A DNA stretch of 64,000 bases from WTFY01 sp965220875 (GTDB lineage: Bacteria > Pseudomonadota > Gammaproteobacteria > UBA4575): NCBI GenBank assembly GCA_965220875.1, contig OZ244849.1, forward strand, positions 248,001 to 312,000, read 5' to 3'. Positions 54,998 through 62,668 of the stretch are shown one piece after another (the first letter of the stretch is position 1; every line of letters starts with the position of its first letter). The position numbers were made by a program, and so were the translations under genes. The notes under the pieces were generated by a model. The model searched no databases. It saw nothing but the letters and a program-made list of their open reading frames with translations, and was not told the DNA's origin.

Positions 54998-55729
54998 CTA
55001 GGATGATTCAAGTCTGTTGGCCCAGTCCGCAACATGACGCTTTTCACGGGGATTATCCACCTGGTTTCGGGTAGGGCTGAAAAAGACACCCGGGGCATGC
55101 AAGAGCTTGCTGAATGGGAAAATGATCATCAGCAGGATGACAAGGCTCAAATGCACAACCAAGACCAGATCATTCGGCATGGGCGACCAGTCAAATACCA
55201 TCAACCCCAGTATAAATGCTTTAAGTGACACGATATCCGTATGATCTACAAAAGTCATCAGCGCCCCTGTCACACCGATAGCAATCAGCAACAGCAGCAT
55301 CAGGTGGTCCGAAGGCGCAGAAATATAACGAACCCGGTCTACCAGTATCCTTCGTGCCCACAAGCCGGCAAGGCCAGCCAGCATCATGAAGGCAGCATAC
55401 TTGCCGAAAGGCTGCAAGAAAACAACCCATGCCCAGACGGGATCAGTGAAGTAGCGCAAGTGCCTCAACAGCACCAGGAGCAAGCCAAAGTGAAACATCC
55501 AGCCGAACAGCCATGTCCATTTGCTCGACTTGAACAGGCTTTCAAATATTGTGAGTTCCTTGACCATGCGGAATACTACGCCAAGACGGGTCGTCGGGGC
55601 TGGAGTAGTGGGAATCTTCAATGGCGCCGGCGTTTTGGCATATCCCCAGATTTTATATGCAGTAAAGGCCAGCAATACAACGGTTGCCACATAGAACAAG
55701 GCTGCAAAGACTATAGTTAAGACCGGCAT
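54998..55729 (-). CDS. dsrM: DsrM, cytochrome b subunit
   Basis: Membrane cytochrome b (NarI-like) of DsrMKJOP. The 243-aa product has about five to six helices, with heme-ligand histidines in MFHFGLLLVLLRHLRYF and VVHLSLVILLMIIFPFSKLLH. It starts 101 bases downstream of dsrC, separated by a hairpin. Confidence 0.94.
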   Translation of the reverse strand: MPVLTIVFAALFYVATVVLLAFTAYKIWGYAKTPAPLKIPTTPAPTTRLGVVFRMVKELTIFESLFKSSKWTWLFGWMFHFGLLLVLLRHLRYFTDPVWAWVVFLQPFGKYAAFMMLAGLAGLWARRILVDRVRYISAPSDHLMLLLLIAIGVTGALMTFVDHTDIVSLKAFILGLMVFDWSPMPNDLVLVVHLSLVILLMIIFPFSKLLHAPGVFFSPTRNQVDNPREKRHVADWANRLESS

Positions 55730-55783
55730 CTACAACTTCCCTAGGCGTATCAGGTCCTGTTCACACCATACGTCCGGTGAAAC

Positions 55784-55802
55784 GAAAGGCAGCATGCCTT
55801 TC
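55784..55802 (-). repeat. Stem-loop between dsrC and dsrM
   Basis: Perfect 7-bp arms GAAAGGC and GCCTTTC with a five-base loop, in the longest gap of the dsr operon. The T-richness after it on the minus strand is modest (TTTCGTTTC), so it is more likely a partial terminator or mRNA 3'-end stabiliser than a full stop. It could allow dsrC message to exceed that of dsrMK. Confidence 0.55.
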
Positions 55803-55830
55803 ATTTCAGCCTGCACACATGATTCAGAGT

Positions 55831-56163
55831 CTAGACGCAACCTGTCGGTTTAGGCAGACCTGCATATTTACACGCTTGCTTCGCAGGTCCATAAGGAAAC
55901 AGTTCATACAGGTACTTGCTGTTACCTTTGTCCTTTCCCAGTTTTTTGCCAATCGCCTTGGTCAAGACCCGCACGGCCGGAGCAATCTGGTATTCCTCGT
56001 AGTATGAGCGAAGGAAATTAATTACTTCCCAGTGATTGTCTCCGAGTTCAGCGCCGTCTGCCTCTGCCATGGCATCAGCCAGTTCCGGTCGCCAATCGTT
56101 TAGGTTGGCCAGATAGCCTTCCTCATCAGTCTCAAAGGACTCGCCATTTACTTCTAAGGGCAT
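55831..56163 (-). CDS. dsrC: DsrC sulfur carrier
   Basis: DsrC carries sulfane sulfur to DsrAB as a persulfide and returns as a trisulfide. The 110-aa protein ends in GPAKQACKYAGLPKPTGCV, keeping both functional cysteines (the one in KQACK and the penultimate one). A strong AGGAGAG ribosome binding site precedes it, in keeping with the high abundance DsrC needs. Confidence 0.97.
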   Translation of the reverse strand: MPLEVNGESFETDEEGYLANLNDWRPELADAMAEADGAELGDNHWEVINFLRSYYEEYQIAPAVRVLTKAIGKKLGKDKGNSKYLYELFPYGPAKQACKYAGLPKPTGCV

Positions 56164-56201
56164 GCAACTCTCCTCATCTTCTAGTATCCGTTAAACATAT
56201 G

Positions 56202-56510
56202 TCACAACCACGATTGAACCGCGTCATGTTCAGTCGCCAAATCTACAAAACCATTATAATCCACTACCTGAATACCACCGATCAACTTGTCTTCACCAAG
56301 TCCACGCGCCTTGACGTCCGGACCCATTACATAGAACGAGAAATCATGCATGGCCTGAGCAATTCTTTCACTGAACTTCGTATTCTGCATGGCAGCTATT
56401 ACGCCGTCTTCGAACAAGAGTATGGAACTCCCTGCCTTGGCAAGACGCAGACATGATTCCAGGGCGTTGCGTTCGAATGGTGACTTATTTACGGTGTGTA
56501 AAACTGACAT
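56202..56510 (-). CDS. dsrH: DsrH, subunit of the DsrEFH sulfurtransferase
   Basis: A 102-aa TusB-fold protein of the DsrE2F2H2 hexamer that passes sulfur to DsrC. Motifs are SILLFEDGVIAA and the conserved HTVNKSPFERNALESCLRLA at the N-terminus. It starts three bases after the dsrF stop. Confidence 0.92.
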   Translation of the reverse strand: MSVLHTVNKSPFERNALESCLRLAKAGSSILLFEDGVIAAMQNTKFSERIAQAMHDFSFYVMGPDVKARGLGEDKLIGGIQVVDYNGFVDLATEHDAVQSWL

Positions 56511-56513
56511 GGC

Positions 56514-56933
56514 CTAGAAACTCAATATCACGTCCTGTTCATTGATAATTTCAGTCAGTTCGCTGCGGCCCACGAGGAACAGTGAATCCTTCTCTGCCCA
56601 GTCATCATCTTCGTCTTCATACTTCAACGCCTGAAGATCATCAGCGGTTAAACCACGCTCTTCCAACGACTCCTTCTCCACATAGACCTTCTTGATATCG
56701 TAGTCACCAAGTGCCGTATACGTCTTGGAGAAATTCTTCATGCCAATGCTTTCAGTGTCCTGTCCTTTGGTCAGTTGGTATACGCCATCATCCACAAATA
56801 CCAGGCTGATGTCCTGGTCGAATGCCGCTGCAATCAGCACTACTTCCAGAGACTCCAATGCGTAGATGGTGCCGTAGGGTGCCTTGCGATTGATATAACA
56901 GAACCTCTTGACTACGCCTTCACCATTTTCCAC
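56514..56933 (-). CDS. dsrF: DsrF, subunit of the DsrEFH sulfurtransferase
   Basis: A 139-aa TusC-fold subunit. ESLEVVLIAAAFDQDISLVF and FVDDGVYQLTKGQD are typical; it lacks the active cysteine found in DsrE, as usual. Lies between dsrE and dsrH. Confidence 0.94.
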   Translation of the reverse strand: MENGEGVVKRFCYINRKAPYGTIYALESLEVVLIAAAFDQDISLVFVDDGVYQLTKGQDTESIGMKNFSKTYTALGDYDIKKVYVEKESLEERGLTADDLQALKYEDEDDDWAEKDSLFLVGRSELTEIINEQDVILSF

Positions 56934-56949
56934 AGGAAACCCCTAAATG

Positions 56950-57342
56950 CTAATCCCCGAAAGTTACAAGCCGGTCTGTCTGGATCCCCGCTTCGATAAG
57001 TTGCCCCAGGCCAGAAATACGAAATCCCGGTGCCAGGTTATGTGCATTTTTGCCGTGTCGCCCCATCTCGTCTTCGTCCAGAATGCCGCGACGCTGGGCA
57101 GCAGCCACGCACACGACCAGGTCCAGCCCGTGCTTTTCTGCAAGTTCAGACCACTCTTTTGTCAGGTTCCGGTCATCTTGAGGCGGCACGCCGAGACGGG
57201 TGCCGTTATTGACTCCATCATGATAGAAAAAGACACGAAAAATATCGTGCCCCTTTTCTATCGCAGCTTTTACAAACTGCAATGCCGAGTCAGAAGATTG
57301 ATGCGTATACGGTCCCTCATTGATAACAATTCCAAACTTCAC
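56950..57342 (-). CDS. dsrE: DsrE, active subunit of the DsrEFH sulfurtransferase
   Basis: A 130-aa TusD-fold protein with the sulfur-carrying cysteine in DLVVCVAAAQRRGI, the site equivalent to Cys78 in Allochromatium DsrE. Presence of dsrEFH marks the oxidative (reverse) version of the pathway. Confidence 0.95.
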   Translation of the reverse strand: MKFGIVINEGPYTHQSSDSALQFVKAAIEKGHDIFRVFFYHDGVNNGTRLGVPPQDDRNLTKEWSELAEKHGLDLVVCVAAAQRRGILDEDEMGRHGKNAHNLAPGFRISGLGQLIEAGIQTDRLVTFGD

Positions 57343-57357
57343 ACCGATGCCTCATGC

Positions 57358-58431
57358 CTAGAAGCGGATATGGGCAGATGAATTCAGGCTTCTGCGTGCA
57401 CCACGCCAATTGTCGATGTGAAACTTGGTAAAGGGAAGTCCGGTTGCCTCAAAAAATCTTGGCCAGCCGATGCGCTCAATCCAGTCGTTGATACGCTCCC
57501 AGTCCTTGGCCCCATCGCGATAGGCACGCAGGATTTGCTTGACTACCGCCGTGGCTTCCGGCCAGCGTGGCGGATTGTTGGGTATGCCTGCAGCAACGAG
57601 TTTCTGGAACGTGGGCTTGCCCCGGGCATTACTGTGATTTCCTCCTACCCAAATTGCAAGCTGACTGTGCTCGGCATCATTGATCTGCATGGGTGGGCAT
57701 GGAGGATAACATGCACCACAGCAAATGCATTTCTTTTCGTCCACTTCAAGGGAAGGCTTGCCATTTACCTGGGCTGGACGGATGGCAGCTACGGGACAAC
57801 GGGCAACGACTGATGGCCGCTCACATACATTGGATACCAGGTCATGGTTGATCTTGGGTGGCTTGGTATGCTGCACATTGATGGCAATATCACCCTGGCC
57901 TCCGCAATTAATCTGGCAGCATGAGGTCGTGATGTGCACGCGATTGGGCATGTTGTTCTCCCTGAACTCATCAATCAACTCATCCATCATCGCCTTGACT
58001 ACTCCGGAAGCGTCCGTCCCCGGGATATCGCAATGCAGCCAACCCTGCGTATGCGAGATCATGGCTACGGAGTTTTTCGTCCCCCCTACTACGAAACCTT
58101 CCGATTCCAGTTCATCAATCAGCGGCTGCACCTTGGCTTCGTCTGCGACCATGTATTCAATGTTGCTGCGAATCGTGAATCGCACGTAGCCTTCTGCAAA
58201 CTCGTCTCCAATCTCACAGAGTTTCCGCAAGGTAAACACATCCAAGATACGCTGCGTCCCGGCACGCACAGTCCAGATCCTGTCTCCACTCTCTGCCACA
58301 TGAAGCAATACGCCGGGTCGTGGGTGTTCGTGGTAATCCCAGCTTCCGTAATTTCTGCGCATCACGGGATGCATGTACTGAAATCCGTCCGGGCAGCCTG
58401 ATTCAATCGGTGCGCGATGGTGTTGCGCCAT
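57358..58431 (-). CDS. dsrB: Sulfite reductase subunit DsrB, reverse type
   Basis: The beta subunit of dissimilatory sulfite reductase, running in the oxidative direction. The 357-aa product has the siroheme/4Fe-4S region (HITTSCCQINCGGQGDIAI and VARCPVAAIRP) and a ferredoxin insert (KKCICCGACYPPCPPMQI). It follows dsrA by 53 bases. Confidence 0.96.
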   Translation of the reverse strand: MAQHHRAPIESGCPDGFQYMHPVMRRNYGSWDYHEHPRPGVLLHVAESGDRIWTVRAGTQRILDVFTLRKLCEIGDEFAEGYVRFTIRSNIEYMVADEAKVQPLIDELESEGFVVGGTKNSVAMISHTQGWLHCDIPGTDASGVVKAMMDELIDEFRENNMPNRVHITTSCCQINCGGQGDIAINVQHTKPPKINHDLVSNVCERPSVVARCPVAAIRPAQVNGKPSLEVDEKKCICCGACYPPCPPMQINDAEHSQLAIWVGGNHSNARGKPTFQKLVAAGIPNNPPRWPEATAVVKQILRAYRDGAKDWERINDWIERIGWPRFFEATGLPFTKFHIDNWRGARRSLNSSAHIRF

Positions 58432-58484
58432 ACTTTTCTCCTAAATCTCGTTTCAATAGGGTGCGCTGCTGGCAAGAAAGTCTG

Positions 58485-59747
58485 TTATGCGGCGGATGCC
58501 TGCTGTTCAGCTTTCCTCTGGAACCATTTTTCGGCTTCCTCATCCCAGCTGTCTACACGCAGGTATGAACTCTGACGTGGCTCATTCACCATGTTGGGAT
58601 CCACATCAACACCAATGCCTTCCAGAAAGTTGACGAGGCCGATGCGCTCGATCATTTCGCCACAGCGTTCATGCTCCAAGCCATTTTCTGCCCAGAAATC
58701 GATGGTCTCTTCTGCCAGCTCGACCAGCTTTTCGTAGTCTTCTTCCGTCTCAAGTTTCATGAAAGGCACGACTACAGTACCCATCAGGTCGCCTATCTTG
58801 AGGGTTCGCTTGCCACCGATCAAAACAGTTATGCCCGTGTCGTCTCCCGGAGACAGTGCTTTTACCATTACATTCAGACAGTGCATGCATCGCACGCAGT
58901 CCTGGTTGTTAACCTCAAGGGTATCGTCATCCTTGAGCGCAAGTGCCTGGGTGGGGCAACGGGTGATCACATTGTCTATGACATACTGACGGCCCTTACG
59001 CTCCACGAATTTCTTGACTTCATCCTGATCAACTTTCATGTCGTCACGCCATGTGCCGATGATGGAGAAATCCGAACGTTCAACCGAATTCATGCAATCA
59101 TTCGGACATCCTGAAACTTTGAACTTGAATTTGTAGGGTAGTGCTGGCCTGTGAACATCATCAGTAAAATTGTTGAGCAGGGTTCGATGAATCTTCATTT
59201 CATCGGCATTCGACATCTCGCAACGCGCGGAACCTACGCAGGACTGGCCTGTACGCACACATGGCCCTGCACCCCCCAGATCCCATCCATAGTCATTGAT
59301 TTCATCAAAAAAGTGCTGCGTATTTTCCGTTGTGGCACCAATGAACATGATATTGCCGGTCTGCCCATGAAAAGTAACCAGGCCTGAACCCCATTTTTCC
59401 CAGCTTGTGCCAAGCTGCCGCAGCATGTCTGTCGTATAGTAGTTTCCTGCAGGAGGTTGAACTCGCAGAGTATGGAATTCCTTCGATTCGGGAAACGCAG
59501 CACCCACCTCTGAAAATCGAGGGATAATGCCGCTGCCGTATCCGAACACTGACACTGTACCCCCTTTCCAGTAGCCCTTGCGTGTTTCGTAGGAGTGCTC
59601 TAACTGGCCCAACAGTGAATTGGCTACACCGCGTACTCGTTCGTCCTGGTGTTTGTCACGCAAGCGTTTGATGCCGGAAACAAAACTTGGCCATGGACCA
59701 GTTTCCAGATCATCAAGCATGGGGGTGGGATGATGCGTATCGGCCAT
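58485..59747 (-). CDS. dsrA: Sulfite reductase subunit DsrA, reverse type
   Basis: The alpha subunit, which carries the active siro(heme)amide. The 420-aa protein has the cluster-coupling motifs CVGSARCEMS (C-x5-C) and VSGCPNDCMNS (C-x3-C), and a ferredoxin insert with ITRCPTQA and QDCVRCMHCLNVM. AAGGAG lies before the ATG. The oxidative type is inferred from dsrEFH, dsrN and dsrR in the operon; a DsrAB tree would settle it. Confidence 0.97.
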   Translation of the reverse strand: MADTHHPTPMLDDLETGPWPSFVSGIKRLRDKHQDERVRGVANSLLGQLEHSYETRKGYWKGGTVSVFGYGSGIIPRFSEVGAAFPESKEFHTLRVQPPAGNYYTTDMLRQLGTSWEKWGSGLVTFHGQTGNIMFIGATTENTQHFFDEINDYGWDLGGAGPCVRTGQSCVGSARCEMSNADEMKIHRTLLNNFTDDVHRPALPYKFKFKVSGCPNDCMNSVERSDFSIIGTWRDDMKVDQDEVKKFVERKGRQYVIDNVITRCPTQALALKDDDTLEVNNQDCVRCMHCLNVMVKALSPGDDTGITVLIGGKRTLKIGDLMGTVVVPFMKLETEEDYEKLVELAEETIDFWAENGLEHERCGEMIERIGLVNFLEGIGVDVDPNMVNEPRQSSYLRVDSWDEEAEKWFQRKAEQQASAA

Positions 59748-59781
59748 TGTACAATCTCCTTACTTTCTAGTTTCTGCAGAC

Positions 59782-59822
59782 CCGTGGCTTCGGCACGGAC
59801 CTGGTACATGGACTAAAGTATA
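59782..59822 (-). promoter_or_regulatory. Candidate dsrA -10 element and leader hairpin
   Basis: On the minus strand TATACT (59817-59822) is a good -10 with no strong -35. In the leader just below it, CCGTG and CACGG (59782-59786 and 59794-59798) form a short hairpin. Position about 70 bases before the dsrA start is reasonable, but this is by eye only. Confidence 0.4.
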
Positions 59823-59903
59823 CTGGAACCCGCTGGGGCAAAGAAGCCAAAAACCCTAGTTAAGCACACCACTTGAGTCTAGAAGCAGGAGCAGCACGGC
59901 AAA

Positions 59904-59969
59904 ACCCCCTCCATGGGGTGCCAACCTGAAAACAGATTATCCCAATGGGGATAGGGCCAATCGAAGGCC
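59904..59969. promoter_or_regulatory. Three tandem inverted repeats in the dsrA upstream region
   Basis: Three short palindromes follow one another in the divergent interval: ACCCC/GGGGT (59904-59919), TATCCC/GGGATA (59938-59953) and GGCC/GGCC (59955-59969). They lie upstream of both dsrA and the TauD-like gene and could be operators or RNA leader stems. The rest of 59748-60030 contains no gene. Confidence 0.4.
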
Positions 59970-60030
59970 TAACTCCCGGAAAATCCTAGAAACATCAGGT
60001 ATAGTTCTCAATTGGCTGGCATGTAGTGTC

Positions 60031-60996
60031 ATGACTTGGCCAGTCTGTCCTGAATATCCAAGATTCCTCTATGCCATGCAGCAATTCTCTCTAGAAAATG
60101 ATAGCGCGTACCGTCAGTGGAGGGCCCGGAAACTCCGGGCATATCCGACCCGCACTGAACAACTCACCGTCATGGTTCAAAGACCTCATCAGCTCACGCA
60201 AGAAGAGAAGGGGAATCTGCTGCAAGCATGTGAAAAAACCAATCTTGTTTTCTACAGAACCGATCCTGGACAGGAACAGAGCAAGCATGTCGTGGCCGCA
60301 ATGGCCCAACAGCTGAGCCTGGCCCATATGGATGCCAACTTCTGTGCTGACAAAGACAGCATCTCTTCAATCCAGGTGATGGATAAAGGGCCGGGGAGCA
60401 CTTCCTATATCCCGTACACGCACAGGGCCCTGAACTGGCATACTGATGGCTACTATAACCTGGATTCACAGCGCATCCGGGCATTTCTCATGCATTGCGT
60501 GCGCCCGGCAAGTACAGGCGGAGAAAATACCTACCTGGACCCTGAAATCCTGTACATCCAGCTGCGGGACCAAAACCCGGATCATGTTGAAGCCCTGATG
60601 GACCCGCAAGCCATGACCATCCCCCCTAATCCGGAAAACAAGGAAAGGGAGTTCAGTGCAAAATCTGGACCCGTGTTCATGATTGATGAACCTACACAGA
60701 CGCTCTACATGCGCTATACCGCACGCACGCGTAACATCATGTGGAAGGACAGCTTTCATCTACGCAAGGCAAGACTTACACTACAGGAAATCCTCAATGA
60801 CAGTGAGTACCGGTTTCGGCATCTCCTGCGGAGTGGAGAAGGTGTATTGTGCAACAACGTGTTACATAACCGAACGATGTTCACCGATCATTCAACGTCA
60901 AAACGCCTGTTATACCGTGCCCGCTTTTACGAGCGTGTAGCAAAGCCCGGTGCTACCAGTGACAAACGGCCTGCAACCGATGCTGTGGCTCAGTGA
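60031..60996 (+). CDS. TauD/TfdA-family 2-oxoglutarate dioxygenase
   Basis: An Fe(II)/2-oxoglutarate oxygenase of 321 aa (or 306 aa from an in-frame ATG at 60076). The facial triad is visible as NWHTDGYY (His-x-Asp, about residues 137-139) and a distal His in NNVLHNRTMFTDHS, with Arg in LLYRARFYE for 2-oxoglutarate. TauD releases sulfite from taurine, TfdA and gamma-butyrobetaine hydroxylase act on other acids; which applies is not clear. No sulfonate transporter is adjacent. It is divergent from dsrA and heads the accessory island. Confidence 0.85.
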   Translation: MTWPVCPEYPRFLYAMQQFSLENDSAYRQWRARKLRAYPTRTEQLTVMVQRPHQLTQEEKGNLLQACEKTNLVFYRTDPGQEQSKHVVAAMAQQLSLAHMDANFCADKDSISSIQVMDKGPGSTSYIPYTHRALNWHTDGYYNLDSQRIRAFLMHCVRPASTGGENTYLDPEILYIQLRDQNPDHVEALMDPQAMTIPPNPENKEREFSAKSGPVFMIDEPTQTLYMRYTARTRNIMWKDSFHLRKARLTLQEILNDSEYRFRHLLRSGEGVLCNNVLHNRTMFTDHSTSKRLLYRARFYERVAKPGATSDKRPATDAVAQ

Positions 60997-61003
60997 AATT
61001 CTC

Positions 61004-61180
61004 ATGCAGCATCATGAGATGCAGTCATTTGAGGAACTCAAGGAAATGCTGAACAGATGTGCGCAACAGGGAGAGAGATTCTTTCGCATGGACGTGCGCC
61101 CTCCTTTCCACGATACCCCGGAAAACTGGGAAGACATTCTCGAATCCGTTTTCACAACAGCGAACAAGGTGACCGACTGA
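61004..61180 (+). CDS. Small acidic protein of unknown function
   Basis: A protein of about 58 aa with FEELKEMLNRCAQQGERFFR, MDVRPPFHDTPENWEDILES and one cysteine. Start choice is uncertain: 60980, 61004 and 61019 are all in-frame ATGs and none has a clear ribosome binding site. It lies eight bases past the TauD-like gene and six before the Cas6-like gene, so the three are probably one operon. I do not recognise a family. Confidence 0.6.
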   Translation: MQHHEMQSFEELKEMLNRCAQQGERFFRMDVRPPFHDTPENWEDILESVFTTANKVTD

Positions 61181-61186
61181 TTTCTC

Positions 61187-61876
61187 ATGTACTGGCAGGA
61201 CTCGAATGACAAGAAAGAACAGTTCGTCGTACCGGATGAAATTGTAGACCTGTCCTTCAAGGTGCAGTGCAGACAGCTGCCCCTTGACCATGCCTACGAC
61301 CTTTCCAGGGCCATTCAGGAGGAACTGCCCTGGATGGCTGACGAACCCCAGGCAGGTATTCACCTGATACATGGAGCAGAATCAGGAAATGGCTGGATAC
61401 GGCCGCAGGATCCCAATGCACTTTTGACACTGTCCCGCCGTACACGCTTCATGCTGCGGCTGCCGAAACAAAAGGTTAACGCCGCCACACAGCTTGCAGA
61501 AAAAAGGATTCGGGTAGGCAGCCATGAACTCGTGCTCAGTCAGCCACAAGAAAAATTACTTTCCTCACACACCACGATCTTTGCCCGGTACATCGCTACT
61601 GATTACCTCACAGATGAACAGGCATTTCTGAACCAGGTCGCTGAGTGGCTGGGCAATGAGGGCGTACAGGCCAGAAAAATGATAAGCGGACGTGCCCATG
61701 TATTGCGCATGCCTGGAAAGGACCTGGCCACGCGGAGCCTGATGATTGCAAATCTTGACATAAAGGATTCCATTCACTTGCAACAACATGGCCTGGGTGC
61801 GGGACGCAAGGTAGGGTGTGGACTATTCCTACCTCATAAGGGTATTGACGCAGTAGGACAATCGCAGGAAAAATAA
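61187..61876 (+). CDS. Stand-alone Cas6/Cmx6-like RAMP protein
   Basis: The 229-aa protein looks like the Cas6/Cmx6 RNA-processing family (TIGR02807, type I-MYXAN). Features are LPLDHAYDLSRAI at residues 31-43 with His35, a candidate catalytic histidine; NGWIRPQD; LSRRTRFMLRLP at 82-93; SGRAHVLRM; TRSLMIANL; and the C-terminal glycine-rich loop GLGAGRKVGCGLFLPHKG (202-219), the hallmark of RAMP folds. No CRISPR array, Cas1, Cas2 or effector gene is in the window. Its neighbours are a cysteine-free DsrC paralogue and two oxygenases, so a role in processing or binding a cellular RNA is more likely than CRISPR immunity. The family call is from memory of the motif pattern. Confidence 0.75.
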   Translation: MYWQDSNDKKEQFVVPDEIVDLSFKVQCRQLPLDHAYDLSRAIQEELPWMADEPQAGIHLIHGAESGNGWIRPQDPNALLTLSRRTRFMLRLPKQKVNAATQLAEKRIRVGSHELVLSQPQEKLLSSHTTIFARYIATDYLTDEQAFLNQVAEWLGNEGVQARKMISGRAHVLRMPGKDLATRSLMIANLDIKDSIHLQQHGLGAGRKVGCGLFLPHKGIDAVGQSQEK

Positions 61877-61939
61877 TATAGCAATCAAAACACTTTCCAA
61901 CTTTCAGAAAACACAATTTGTATCTTCTAGGAGTGGAAT

Positions 61940-62281
61940 ATGGCAATTAACGTTAATGGCAAAGACGTCGAAACTACAAATTCAGGATTCCTGGTCAATA
62001 TCGAAGACTGGAATGAAGAGGTAGCAGAAGTAATTGCTCGGGAAGAAGACATCGAACTGTCAGATAAACACTGGGACGTGATCCGGTATCTCCGAGATGA
62101 ATTCATCAACAACAGCGGCAACCAGCCCAATACCCGTAACATGGTCAAGGCGATGGCAAAGGCATGGAACGAAAAAAAGGTGGATGCCAAGTTCTTGTAT
62201 GAACTGTTTCCAGGCAATCCCAGCAAACAGGCTGGACGTATAGGCGGGTTACCGGAAAGCCGCCGCAAAGGCGGCTATTGA
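61940..62281 (+). CDS. Cysteine-free DsrC/TusE paralogue
   Basis: A 113-aa member of the DsrC/TusE/DsvC family: it opens MAINVNGKDVETTNSGFLV, has LSDKHWDVIRYLRDEF and LYELFPGNPSKQAG like the true DsrC, but Gly99 replaces the first cysteine and the C-terminal arm reads ESRRKGGY with no cysteine at all. It therefore cannot carry sulfur. DsrC homologues lacking both cysteines have been grouped as regulatory (RspA-type). An AGGAG site precedes the ATG. It follows the Cas6-like gene by 63 bases. Confidence 0.88.
   Translation: MAINVNGKDVETTNSGFLVNIEDWNEEVAEVIAREEDIELSDKHWDVIRYLRDEFINNSGNQPNTRNMVKAMAKAWNEKKVDAKFLYELFPGNPSKQAGRIGGLPESRRKGGY
62258..62276 (+). repeat. GC-rich hairpin at the end of the DsrC paralogue gene
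   Basis: Perfect 7-bp arms AGCCGCC and GGCGGCT around GCAAA lie in the last codons, ending two bases before the TGA stop. No U-run follows, so it is not a standard terminator. The stem encodes most of the SRRKGG tail. Confidence 0.6.
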
Positions 62282-62381
62282 TTCCGAACCTGGCTTTTTC
62301 CCACCCAATACGGAATACAGACAGTCTGCCAGCAGTGCACTAAATTTGGTACGCAACACATGTTGACCATGAGGATCAGGC

Positions 62382-62585
62382 GTGAGTTCTAAACAGGAAA
62401 GAATCCAGAAACTGCTTGAGATGCAGAGAAAATTTATTGAGCTTGAGCAAAGAGGGGACTTTACTCCGGAAGATTACTGGTTGCCGAAGGAAGGAACGGA
62501 CCTGGCCGGCTTCAAGGATGAATACACGAAACTGGCCATGCAAGTGGTTGATGACGCCCACGAGGAAGTCGGCTCCAAGGCTTAA
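62382..62585 (+). CDS. Small protein of unknown function, 67 aa
   Basis: GTG start with GAGGATCAGG upstream. The protein is helical and charged: ERIQKLLEMQRKFIELEQRG, then FTPEDYWLP and DEYTKLAMQVVDDAHEEVG. No cysteine or histidine cluster, no membrane span. It lies 100 bases after the DsrC paralogue and converges with the hydroxylase gene. Not recognised. Confidence 0.65.
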   Translation: MSSKQERIQKLLEMQRKFIELEQRGDFTPEDYWLPKEGTDLAGFKDEYTKLAMQVVDDAHEEVGSKA

Positions 62586-62668
62586 GGCCGTCCTGGCTTG
62601 ACGTCAGCCAACTCCGGTGATTTCGGGTGTTGCCAGGTCGGCACCGACAGTGCCCTGAGCGAGAGGGT

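Noticed and set aside
61187..61876. Evidence for an active CRISPR-Cas locus
   Set aside because: No direct repeats with spacers and no other cas genes were seen in the window; the Cas6-like protein is therefore treated as stand-alone.
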